Source: Bacteroidales bacterium 52_46 (lineage in GTDB: Bacteria > Bacteroidota > Bacteroidia > Bacteroidales > Muribaculaceae). From it: a DNA stretch of 64,000 nucleotides. A program made the position numbers and the translations under genes. Every line of letters starts with the position of its first letter. The first letter of the stretch is position 1. The stretch covers positions 133,166 to 197,165 of the forward strand of contig MNQK01000031.1 of NCBI GenBank assembly GCA_001915385.1, written 5' to 3'. Of this stretch, positions 1-8,522 are shown one piece after another. A model generated the notes under the pieces. The model had not been told where the DNA came from. It searched no databases and saw nothing but the letters and a program-made list of their open reading frames with translations.

Positions 1-1952
1 GACGTGAAGCGATTGCTCATCCATATACCAAGGTCGGTGTTGAACACATCGGCCTTTGATGTCTCGTTGGGATTGGCGGCTGTGAAGAATATCATTCCCG
101 GAAAACCGACCGACGGCTCGACCACGCTACCCGAGTAACATGTCTCGACAAACATACCGAGCTTCCGGTAGCCCTTTCTGTCACGTAGCGCAGAAAGCGC
201 AGTATGCACATCGGAAGCGCTGATACCCGACGACCTGTCACCCCAGCACAATGTCCCCGGCATGCCGTGACCGCTTATGAATACGAATATATTGGTACCA
301 TTGTCGCCGTCGAGCACCACCGGAGTAGCGGCAGTCGGGACACCCGCCACGATATTGCAGAAATCGGTAGGCGAAAGGTCGGCCAGACGGTAATCGATAT
401 TTACGTCATCATACAGATTGTCGCCTCCGGGAGCGACACGTATCACACCTTTCTCGGGATTGTGCGAGTCGCCGGCGATATCGTCGGCCATGATAAGTAT
501 GATATTGTCGTCGGTATAGCCGTGTTCCTTCAGCAGTTGATACATTGCAAGCACATCGGCCTGATGGCGGTAATTGCTCCAGCCTGTCGAAGTCGCCACA
601 AGCAGCGCGCGGTGCGAGGTCAGAGGGGCGTATGCAATCCCCGCGTCACCCTGTCCGAATTCCTGCATCTGCGTGGCTTTCCAGTTCCATCCGGCAAGAG
701 TGGCGTCAGTGCGGTTGCCTCCGTCGGCAGTGTTATAGTCAAGTATTATATATCCCCCTTCATATACCTTGTAGTTATAATATGTGGTCGACAGGACATT
801 GGTATATACCTTGCTGTCGAAATCGAGCCATCCCGACGCTCCGCGCACGTATGGAGCGTCGCCCCCGGCAAGCGCATTGACCACATTGCGCATATCCTCT
901 CCCATCCATGAACCCATATTGAAGTCACGTCCGTCGACCACCGTGCGCAACGCGTCGCGCAGCGTGGCGTCGGGATGCAGTTCCTGATACCACGCGGCAT
1001 ATACGAGAAGCATTGCGGCATCGTAGAGCTGTGCCGAACCTACAGTCGGAGCGGCACCGAAAAATGTCCTGAACGATACGTCAAATCCCGTTTCGGGATC
1101 GGCACCGAAGCACACTCCCTCTATACCCTCTGCCTTGCGGCCGAGCTGCTCTATCACGTCCGACCCATAGCCGATGTCGGAAAAGAGCAGACGCGGAGCG
1201 GGAGTATTCACCGAATTGAATATATCGACTACCCTCCCTATCTCGGCCACCGATGTCGGGGCGCACACCACATAGTCAGCACCCGACGATGCAGCCGCAC
1301 GGGCAGCCTCATCAATGGTCGAACCGCTGTAATTATGTATACCTTTCACTGTCAGTCCCAGCTCTTTGGCCTGAAAAGCGAACCAGTCGACAAATGTTTT
1401 ACCGTACGGGTCGGAACCGTCGGCAATAAGCCCGACCGATTTGCCGCCGTAGTTCACGACTTTACTGAGCAGCACCTCCGACTGCGTGATGTCGGTTTCG
1501 GTCATGGCCCAAAGATTGCCCGACGAGGCAAATCCGCGCACGAGGTCTTCGGTTGTGGCAAGCGTCATAAACGTCACTCCCGAGCGGCACAGCGTCATCG
1601 CAATCGTACGCGCATCGCCCGAATACAATCCGCCTATCACTGCATACACATCGTCACGCTCCACGAGTTCATGCGCCAGGTTCTCAAGATCTTCGGTCGT
1701 CTCGTCGTAATACTCGATGTTGAGCCTTACGGTTTTGTCACAGTCGGAAAATGCCTGCGCGGTATTGTACTGCAGCAGCGTGAATATACGCTGCCAGTGG
1801 AGGTAGAGACCATTCTCCATAGGGAGCACGACCGCCACAGTCTTTTCAACCGCGGGTTTCTCCTTGCCCGGAGTCATATCATCGTCATCCGAGCAACTCC
1901 ACAACGACAATGACATAATCATTGCACACAATAACAGGATTCTGTTTTTCAT
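1..1952 (-). CDS. Lipoprotein: periplasmic-binding-type domain fused to C13 (legumain-like) peptidase, 3' end outside window
   Basis: The reading frame starts at ATG 1952 and runs open to base 1, giving about 650 residues with no stop, so the C-terminus lies outside the window. Residues 1-20 are a lipoprotein signal ending in LWSC, followed by SDDDD, typical of Bacteroidetes surface lipoproteins. Residues ~35-370 look like a type-1 periplasmic-binding (LivK/Peripla_BP_6) fold: VAVVLPMENG start, VYAVIGGLYSGDA, VGLIADGSDPYG, YDAAMLLVYAA. Residues ~455-640 carry a clan CD cysteine peptidase of the C13 type: YTDDNIILIMADDIA, NPEKGVI, IFVFISGHGMPG with the catalytic His at 562, and VETCYSGS with the catalytic Cys at 605. 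The His-Cys spacing (43) is close to that of legumain (41). The ATG overlaps the stop of the upstream BMP-like gene (ATGA), so the two are probably translationally coupled. The substrate is unknown. Confidence 0.85.
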   Translation of the reverse strand, partial: MKNRILLLCAMIMSLSLWSCSDDDDMTPGKEKPAVEKTVAVVLPMENGLYLHWQRIFTLLQYNTAQAFSDCDKTVRLNIEYYDETTEDLENLAHELVERDDVYAVIGGLYSGDARTIAMTLCRSGVTFMTLATTEDLVRGFASSGNLWAMTETDITQSEVLLSKVVNYGGKSVGLIADGSDPYGKTFVDWFAFQAKELGLTVKGIHNYSGSTIDEAARAAASSGADYVVCAPTSVAEIGRVVDIFNSVNTPAPRLLFSDIGYGSDVIEQLGRKAEGIEGVCFGADPETGFDVSFRTFFGAAPTVGSAQLYDAAMLLVYAAWYQELHPDATLRDALRTVVDGRDFNMGSWMGEDMRNVVNALAGGDAPYVRGASGWLDFDSKVYTNVLSTTYYNYKVYEGGYIILDYNTADGGNRTDATLAGWNWKATQMQEFGQGDAGIAYAPLTSHRALLVATSTGWSNYRHQADVLAMYQLLKEHGYTDDNIILIMADDIAGDSHNPEKGVIRVAPGGDNLYDDVNIDYRLADLSPTDFCNIVAGVPTAATPVVLDGDNGTNIFVFISGHGMPGTLCWGDRSSGISASDVHTALSALRDRKGYRKLGMFVETCYSGSVVEPSVGFPGMIFFTAANPNETSKADVFNTDLGIWMSNRFT

Positions 1953-3001
1953 AGCTGCGATTTCTCCTTTCTGACAGCCTCGTCACGCGCGGCGGCCACT
2001 ACCGGTTCATATTGCGTGAAAAATGGCGACAACTGCCAGTCGGTATAGCCGCTGGCGAGTCCGAACACCGCCGATTCGGGCAGTTCGCCGTCAGTAAGCC
2101 AAGCCTCCAGATAGTTGTAGACAACGCTGTCGATATGTTTTATCACGCTGCCGGTGATATTGCGCGACAACGCCGACTGGTCTATATCCATGCCGGCGGT
2201 AAGAGGGGCGTCGGCATACTCGCGTGTATAGCGGTATATGCCCGAATTACTTCCTCCGGCTACCGGGAATACGAAGCTGTAGCTTTGCGACCACCGGCTC
2301 ATATTCCGGTAAGCTAACTGAGCCGATACATATCCCGTCCAGTCGTCGGCGAGATATTCGGTATCCACTTTTGCTGCGGAAGTCGTAGCATAAAAACCGT
2401 CACTGAAACTTGCCGCGGCCTGCGCCGTGACTGCATCGTCGGGATGCGCGAGCACAATCAGCGCGTCTTTGCTTTCGCCCGTCTGACGCAATCCGTCGAT
2501 ATATGTGGCTGCCGTCACTCCGGCGAGATACGACGCTCCGGCCATCGTCAGATGGAATGTAGTCACCGGAAGTCCCATCTCATTGTCGCTCTCAAACAGA
2601 AGAATACGCTTATTGGCCGAAAGCGGATGACGGCGCAGACACATACCGGTCAAGGCCTCGTAGTCGTCACTCGCCACCACAAACAGTGCCGGCACATCGC
2701 TTTCGGGTAGAGACAACCAGTCGGTAAGCAACCGTTCGGCCTCATTGATGGAGCCTGGAGAATACTGGTAGACATCGGCCTTACCATAAAAGTTTTTCTT
2801 GAACGACTGCACACCTGCCAGTATGCAGTCGTTATATCCCTGGTCGCCGAGTCCGCCGGGAGCATACATCACCACAACCTGCGGCCGGGGCGAAGCAAGC
2901 GGCGTATACGCATCATCGTCCGACGAGCAAGCAGACAGCCCCGACAGTGCCGTCGCCGCCAACAATGCCGACAATATGCTATTTTTACAATATCTGTTCA
3001 T
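1949..3001 (-). CDS. BMP/PnrA-like substrate-binding lipoprotein
   Basis: A 350-residue lipoprotein with signal peptide and lipobox around LSAC, followed by SSDDD. The mature part resembles the BMP/PnrA family (type-1 periplasmic-binding fold that binds nucleosides or similar ligands): VVVMYAPGGLGDQGYND near the N-terminus, a central PALFVVASDDYEA strand-loop, and VTTFHLTMAGASYLAGVTAA, which corresponds to the BMP 'SFLAG' helix. No ABC permease or ATPase lies nearby, so a role as ligand sensor or capture protein is more likely than classical import (inference). It overlaps the start of the C13-peptidase gene by 4 bases (ATGA) and follows the next upstream lipoprotein gene after 67 bases, so it is part of the seven-gene lipoprotein operon. 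Confidence 0.75.
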   Translation of the reverse strand: MNRYCKNSILSALLAATALSGLSACSSDDDAYTPLASPRPQVVVMYAPGGLGDQGYNDCILAGVQSFKKNFYGKADVYQYSPGSINEAERLLTDWLSLPESDVPALFVVASDDYEALTGMCLRRHPLSANKRILLFESDNEMGLPVTTFHLTMAGASYLAGVTAATYIDGLRQTGESKDALIVLAHPDDAVTAQAAASFSDGFYATTSAAKVDTEYLADDWTGYVSAQLAYRNMSRWSQSYSFVFPVAGGSNSGIYRYTREYADAPLTAGMDIDQSALSRNITGSVIKHIDSVVYNYLEAWLTDGELPESAVFGLASGYTDWQLSPFFTQYEPVVAAARDEAVRKEKSQL

Positions 3002-3068
3002 AGTTCCAATTAATAAAACGGAATTTTTCTTTAAAAATTATACGCCTGCCGATAGTTCTTGCTAATTG

Positions 3069-4205
3069 CTAATACTCTTCCTCCGGAAATTCCACAATCG
3101 TATAACGGTCACTCAACTCATTGTTTTTATCATAAGTAAAGTAACGGGCGTGGCTGTTACGGTGCTGTGGCACATTTGGCGACCAATTACGTTTGAAATA
3201 CATATTTCCTGACTTGAATCTGGTTGAATTGGGCGATTCCTGTTTTCCCAATATCACATAGTAGCTTCTTGACTCCCACACACGCCAGAACCACCACAGA
3301 TATTTGTTGTCCCACGTATCTCCGTACTGATATTGGTTTTCCGTCCCATTTTCTATGCTTATGGTGCGGGTAAACAAGTCGGTGACATAGCCCAGCCGCT
3401 TTCCTCTCTGTTTTTCAAGTTTCTGCAACCCGGCGAGCACGTTCTTGAAATCCTGTCTGTCGACAACCCACCATGTCGACAAAGCGTCCCATGCATCTTT
3501 TCCTGCACACTTTTTATATGAAGTGTATGACTTATATTTGTCGGAACGCGCTGTCGTTTCCCAGCCGTAATCCACGGTCATCATTATGCCGTCGCCTGCG
3601 CTCGAATACTCACGCACTACCAACCAATAATATTCCTTGTCATTTACTTTCTCGCATAAAATATCTCCTATGGCGTATGGTGAAATGATACTGTTATCAG
3701 GCCATGCCTCGGGAGTAAGTATATGCAATGTGGTAACCGTACCCCGCAACCTCGGCATATCGAATGAAATACGGGCAAGTTCCCCGGCGTCACGGCCGCG
3801 GGAATAAGTCACGGTGCCGTTATATCCCAGGTCATAGGTCATGAGGGATTCCGTACCGCTGAGGAAATCTTTTCCCAACTCGCTGTCAGCGAGCGTATGA
3901 CAAAAGAAATCAAAAGCTTCAGCTTCATCTTTCATAGTGCATGACAGTTCGTCAGGAAACGCCTCTTCAAGTGCCTTGCCCCACCGGGGAGTAAGAATTT
4001 CCAACGGCCCCGCAGAATCGATTTCACAAAAAGTAGTCACCAATTTGTCAGCAAGTACATCAGACAGCGGCACAATTTCCGCCTCCTCGTCAGGTTCCTC
4101 GTCGATGACCGGGTCATCGTCAGAACATGCCGTCATGAACGGCAATACAACTGCCCCCAACGCTATGCGGAATATGTTTCTTACGTATATATGCATCTGT
4201 TTCAT
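3069..4205 (-). CDS. Lipoprotein of unknown function
   Basis: 378 residues. The signal peptide ends in FMTAC, followed by SDDDPVIDEEPDEEAE, an acidic tether. I do not recognise the mature domain. It is rich in Trp/Tyr in the C-terminal half (YLWWFWRVWESRSYYVILG), reads like an extracellular beta-rich module, and has no visible catalytic motif or internal repeat. It lies 16 bases after the first MACPF gene and 67 bases before the BMP-like gene, in the same orientation. Membership of the lipoprotein operon is the only functional clue. Confidence 0.7.
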   Translation of the reverse strand: MKQMHIYVRNIFRIALGAVVLPFMTACSDDDPVIDEEPDEEAEIVPLSDVLADKLVTTFCEIDSAGPLEILTPRWGKALEEAFPDELSCTMKDEAEAFDFFCHTLADSELGKDFLSGTESLMTYDLGYNGTVTYSRGRDAGELARISFDMPRLRGTVTTLHILTPEAWPDNSIISPYAIGDILCEKVNDKEYYWLVVREYSSAGDGIMMTVDYGWETTARSDKYKSYTSYKKCAGKDAWDALSTWWVVDRQDFKNVLAGLQKLEKQRGKRLGYVTDLFTRTISIENGTENQYQYGDTWDNKYLWWFWRVWESRSYYVILGKQESPNSTRFKSGNMYFKRNWSPNVPQHRNSHARYFTYDKNNELSDRYTIVEFPEEEY

Positions 4206-4221
4206 TTTTTCATATTATCGT

Positions 4222-6570
4222 TTAAAGATTGGGATACGTGAAATATCGCGTCCTGAACAGCCGCACGGGATACATTTTGTTGATACCCGATATTACCTGA
4301 GTATCCCATGTATAGTCAGGTTTAAGCACAAGCGCATAACCTTTTGTTGTCGATTTGGCCGACTCCTTGAACGCTATGTAGCAATTGGAATTGTCGGTCG
4401 GCGACGATGTGCCGGTGGAGAAGTATCCGCAGAACTGTGCGTCAAAACCACTCGTACCGCCTTTGAACAACGACTTGGTATTGCGTCCTATATAATCCGT
4501 CAGATTTTCCTTGTCATGTTCGGTAGGGAGGTACCAGTAAAGCGCCATGTCTACGCTTGGCTCACGTTTTGAACCGTAGACGCCCGAGTTGGCCGACAGG
4601 AAGGCCGACCGCTGGTTAAGTATATAGGCATACAGCATATCGGCATTTCCATCGTTATAGATACGCTCTCGACGTGTGAATGACCGTCCGCTCAATGTCC
4701 CGAAATACATGCTCTCCATAATATTCCTTCTTGTCCAGTACCCGGAACCTATCTTAACAACGTCATACATGATATTGGAAGCGTTGAACTGCAGTTGATG
4801 CGGCAACGTCTTTGTATCGGGCGCCGGTCGGCATTTCACGCCGTAGTCCTGTTCGTAAAAATTGCCGTGCATCCAGTAGGCGGTCGTTATGCGGTCGTAA
4901 TAGCCGAAACCCTCTATCGGCTCTACATAACAGGTATTCTCATAGAAGCTGACAAATGCCGGACGATTGCCCTCGCCGTCGCCGGGGAAAAGCCCCTGAC
5001 TGTGGCTCGTGCGGCCGTTCTTTATCGGATAGAATACGGTCACTCGGCGGTCGGTACGGATTTTAGGCACATATTCCGAACAGATTTCAAGCAGCGGAGT
5101 GCCATTGCTGTACATCACCTTCACCAGCGAGCCTGAGCCATCGGCCGGAAACGTGAAATCCTTACTTGTCAGGTCAATCACATAATTGTCAATGCCGAGC
5201 TCCTGGTCGGTATACATGTTGTTGCTTTGGTTTGACATTCCCGCCACAACGTCCTGCACCTCCGCGCGTATTTTCGGGTCAGCAAAAAGATCCCATATCG
5301 GCATGAAGTTGAAATCAATGATGTCGAGATTTTTCTTATTTGATGGAGTATAGACTACCCTCGACAACCATTCCTGCAACAAATTATTGGGAAGCGCCCC
5401 GGTGTCACTAAGCCCGCTTATCGCGTTTTTCAGGGCGGCGCGGGTGTCTGCCGTACCGCCTGCTATGGAGAATGTATAGTCATTTGACATCGAACTCGTC
5501 ACTACCGAATGCGACGATGACGAACTGCTGCCGGTGCTCTTGCCGAATACCCGCGAGCACTGTTCCTCGGCATCCTTTTCAAATTCCGACGCATACGTGC
5601 GGTCGAACGTCACGACATAGTCTATCGAACCGCCGGCGAGTGCCTCGATGACGAGATGCGTGCCGTATGTGTTGACCATGTTTTTGATTTTGTCACGACG
5701 GGTCGAGGAGTTTGCATCAATTACCTTTTTATAATGTTCCCTGAAGCCCTGCGTGAACGGCAGTTCGTCAACGCCATACGTCGCGACAAGATATTCCAGC
5801 ACGCCGCGGTCGATGCTTCGCGACGATACTATCTTATAGAGTCGTGCGTATGCCATATAGCTTTCCGAAAGGTCGTGGGATGTTACCTCCTTAAATCGTC
5901 TTATCGTCTTCTTGACTCCTAAGAAACTGCTCGTTTTCTCCATCTTTTTTGTGAGATGGCTCGACATCTCCTGCATCGAGAAGGCCGACACGATTTCAAA
6001 CTTCTCGCTGCCGCGTATTACCTCCTGCACGCTTTGGAACGTGCTGTCGGAGTCAATGCTGCCCATAAGCGCGGTATCTATAATCCTACCCTGCACGCTG
6101 TTGCGGTTCTTGTACTCGCCGAAAGCGTTGAATCCCCACCCCACGCGATAGTCGCTCATCACGTCGGTATCGGCATTGTCGTCATAATCGCCTTCGCCAC
6201 GCTGATATATCTCTATCACAGCGCGTTTGCGCAGGTCGGGAGCACGGAATACCAGCGTGGCGCGGCGTCCGGCCACATCGTCGTTGTCGTCGGTGCGGAA
6301 TTCCACGATGCCGTCGGCCGGGAGCGTCGACGACGTGAGGTGCAGCCAGTCGGCGTCAGAAGTTATTTCGACGTTACCGGCGTCCCCTGGAGTTACGGTA
6401 AACGAATAGTACCGGCCATGGCTCTCCACTACCGGCAGTTCGTATGTCAATTCCAGCGTGTCTTCGCATTCAGCTCCTGGCAATGCATCATCGTCGGAGC
6501 ATCCGGCAAGACAGAACGCCGCAATGATTGCAGGCAGCAGCCTGCGATATATAAAATAAAGGTTATTCAT
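4222..6570 (-). CDS. MACPF-domain surface lipoprotein with BACON domain (paralog 1)
   Basis: 782 residues. Lipoprotein signal (FCLAGC then SDDDA). Residues ~45-128 look like a BACON all-beta domain (YYSFTVTPGDAGNVEITSDADWLHL ending in IEIYQRGEG; only short parts quoted as landmarks). The MACPF/perforin domain follows at ~140-450: it opens with VGWGFNAFGEY and carries the family signature YGTH at 302-305, followed by an AGG turn; a Ser-rich stretch (SSSSSSH) falls in the second membrane-inserting region. Residues ~480-782 form a further beta-rich domain (VTVFYPIKNGR, CYVEPIEGFGYYD), shared with paralog 2. MACPF proteins form ring-shaped pores; in Bacteroidales the known members (BSAPs) kill related strains. 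Its stop is 16 bases from the next gene, and its start overlaps the end of paralog 2 by 8 bases. Confidence 0.85.
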   Translation of the reverse strand: MNNLYFIYRRLLPAIIAAFCLAGCSDDDALPGAECEDTLELTYELPVVESHGRYYSFTVTPGDAGNVEITSDADWLHLTSSTLPADGIVEFRTDDNDDVAGRRATLVFRAPDLRKRAVIEIYQRGEGDYDDNADTDVMSDYRVGWGFNAFGEYKNRNSVQGRIIDTALMGSIDSDSTFQSVQEVIRGSEKFEIVSAFSMQEMSSHLTKKMEKTSSFLGVKKTIRRFKEVTSHDLSESYMAYARLYKIVSSRSIDRGVLEYLVATYGVDELPFTQGFREHYKKVIDANSSTRRDKIKNMVNTYGTHLVIEALAGGSIDYVVTFDRTYASEFEKDAEEQCSRVFGKSTGSSSSSSHSVVTSSMSNDYTFSIAGGTADTRAALKNAISGLSDTGALPNNLLQEWLSRVVYTPSNKKNLDIIDFNFMPIWDLFADPKIRAEVQDVVAGMSNQSNNMYTDQELGIDNYVIDLTSKDFTFPADGSGSLVKVMYSNGTPLLEICSEYVPKIRTDRRVTVFYPIKNGRTSHSQGLFPGDGEGNRPAFVSFYENTCYVEPIEGFGYYDRITTAYWMHGNFYEQDYGVKCRPAPDTKTLPHQLQFNASNIMYDVVKIGSGYWTRRNIMESMYFGTLSGRSFTRRERIYNDGNADMLYAYILNQRSAFLSANSGVYGSKREPSVDMALYWYLPTEHDKENLTDYIGRNTKSLFKGGTSGFDAQFCGYFSTGTSSPTDNSNCYIAFKESAKSTTKGYALVLKPDYTWDTQVISGINKMYPVRLFRTRYFTYPNL

Positions 6571-8521
6571 AACTTACCTCCCTCGGATTGTAGATATATA
6601 CATAATCAGCGTCACGCCACATCCGGCCGGGGTAATCCTTCGAGGGGAAGAATGTGGGATATGCCTCATACTCCTTCAAAGGCACGGCGTCCATCCAGCT
6701 CCAGCCGGGCAGATTGGTGTAACGGTTTTTGTTCTCGAGATAGAAATGTCCGAAATGCTTGTAGACCTTGAGCATCGTGCCTCCTATCGTACCGTCGGGG
6801 AGCACTCCTCCCGGACGCTCGCAGCCGAGTATGGCATGTGAGCCGACATACGGCAGATTGTCAGCCTTTTTAGTCGAGAGCGCGCCCATATTGATATATA
6901 TGAGATTGCCCGACGGCGCGTCGTCGCGTTCCTTGACAAAAAACTTATAGCCGTTCCAGGCCACATCATACGCTTTGCCGTTGTGCACGCACAGTCCGGC
7001 ATCGAGTTGCACACGGCCCTCGTATATCGGATAAGCCACATGTACTTTTGTCCCGTTTCCGGCAATTTCAGGCACATATTCACGGCATACAGTCGCAACG
7101 TGGCGGTTGGAAGATATGATGTCGACCACATCGGGGTCGCTGAACGTGCGCCATTCGCCTGCTATACGGCATCTCACACTTCCGGGATTGGAGTCAAAGG
7201 AAGTATTGATGAAGTTCTTGTTGCCGAACGATTCGGCCAGCAGCGCGGCATTGCCCATTACGCGGCCTTCAACGAGTTCGGCAACAGTCCTGTCGGGAAT
7301 GAACTCCCATATCGGAACTACCTCCATGTCGGTCATCTCGACATTGGATTTTGTAATGTCGCTGTCGTTGTGATATACCGAACCAATCCAGCCTGTCACC
7401 ATGCTTTCAGCAGTTCCGTCGGTGTTGAAACTATTAAGGTCGATGACCTTGTCAAGATAGCTGAGGTCACCGCCGAGTATGCTGAGACGGCATTTTCCGT
7501 CGCGCAATATCTCGTAGTTGTGGGTCTGCGACGATGATTCCGACTTCATCTTGAACAGCGTCGCTATTGACACTCCGGCCATCGCTTCGGCCTGCTCGCG
7601 GTAGTCAAACTTGTGGGTGTCAACCTGCACCTCGAGCGTCAGACGCGCACCGAGTTTGGAATATACGACCACATGCGTGCCGTATTTGTACAGGAAGTTG
7701 TCGACATCATTCAGCGTGTGTATATTGCTGACCGCATAGCGGAAACTGCTGGTAAGCATGGAGGGATATTTCCTGGCGTATTCCCTTATGCCGGCTTCGT
7801 CGAGCGAATACTCGGCGCGGTCAATCCATACCTCGTTCTTGAGGATATAGCTGCTTTTGGTCCCTTCCTCAAACAGCGAGCAACTCATCGAAGCGTCGCC
7901 CGAAAAAAGCACAATATCGCCCGAAGCCCCTGCATAGACATTGGAATGCTGTATATAATCCACTACCGACGAATAGCTTTCATGAGTATAGTGCATTTCG
8001 TTAAGATTGGACGAAATGAGGAAATTGTATCCGGCGGTCTGGCCATACTTCTCAAGCATGGCTCGGTTGAGTATCTGACATCGGAAATCACTCATGTCGC
8101 AGTACCTTCCCTCGACGGCGTTGTAGGAGTATCCGATGCCGTGATGACGCATGAACTGGCGTCCCGACGCGCTCCTCGACACCGGCTTCTGGGCGAAATG
8201 CAACGTGCCGCGAGTGCCGTCATCATACACCACTTCAAGCGTGGCGCGACGCTCTGCCGGCTCGTCATTCTGCTCGAAATATACGGTGCCGTTGTCGACA
8301 ACGGTGATGAAACCGCCATCCTCGGCCGTGACCGATACTATAGGGCGCCCGTCGGCCGGTAGGGTATAATAGCCGTCCTCGCCGGATATTGCAATAGCGG
8401 AAATAGTGTCGTCCCCCGGGGGAACGACACTATCCATCTTATCATCTTCGCACCCCGTGGCCAGCAACAGCGGCAGCAGGAACGCGGTCACGAATCTTAT
8501 TGAACGCATGTAAGAATGCAT
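6563..8521 (-). CDS. MACPF-domain surface lipoprotein (paralog 2)
   Basis: 652 residues from ATG 8521; an internal ATG at 8509 gives a tidier signal peptide (MRSIRFVTAFLLPLLLATGC) and may be the true start. The lipidated Cys is followed by EDDK. Residues ~45-115 resemble a short BACON-like beta domain. MACPF features: GIGYSYNAVEG at ~128, YGTH at 280-283 followed by LGARL (one Gly of the usual GG replaced by Ala), and ILGGDLSYLD near the end of the domain. The C-terminal ~200 residues match the extra beta domain of paralog 1 (HVAYPIYEGR, YKFFVKERD). Gene order and overlaps (8 bases with paralog 1, 1-base gap to paralog 3) point to one transcript and possibly a fixed stoichiometry (inference). 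Confidence 0.83.
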   Translation of the reverse strand: MHSYMRSIRFVTAFLLPLLLATGCEDDKMDSVVPPGDDTISAIAISGEDGYYTLPADGRPIVSVTAEDGGFITVVDNGTVYFEQNDEPAERRATLEVVYDDGTRGTLHFAQKPVSRSASGRQFMRHHGIGYSYNAVEGRYCDMSDFRCQILNRAMLEKYGQTAGYNFLISSNLNEMHYTHESYSSVVDYIQHSNVYAGASGDIVLFSGDASMSCSLFEEGTKSSYILKNEVWIDRAEYSLDEAGIREYARKYPSMLTSSFRYAVSNIHTLNDVDNFLYKYGTHVVVYSKLGARLTLEVQVDTHKFDYREQAEAMAGVSIATLFKMKSESSSQTHNYEILRDGKCRLSILGGDLSYLDKVIDLNSFNTDGTAESMVTGWIGSVYHNDSDITKSNVEMTDMEVVPIWEFIPDRTVAELVEGRVMGNAALLAESFGNKNFINTSFDSNPGSVRCRIAGEWRTFSDPDVVDIISSNRHVATVCREYVPEIAGNGTKVHVAYPIYEGRVQLDAGLCVHNGKAYDVAWNGYKFFVKERDDAPSGNLIYINMGALSTKKADNLPYVGSHAILGCERPGGVLPDGTIGGTMLKVYKHFGHFYLENKNRYTNLPGWSWMDAVPLKEYEAYPTFFPSKDYPGRMWRDADYVYIYNPREVSYE

Positions 8522-8522
8522 A

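Noticed and set aside
204..911. Long plus-strand frames opposite the lipoprotein genes (also 975-1913, 5956-6771, 9222-10034)
   Set aside because: They are mirror frames of strongly coding minus-strand genes, with Arg/His-rich, low-sense composition and no start signals.
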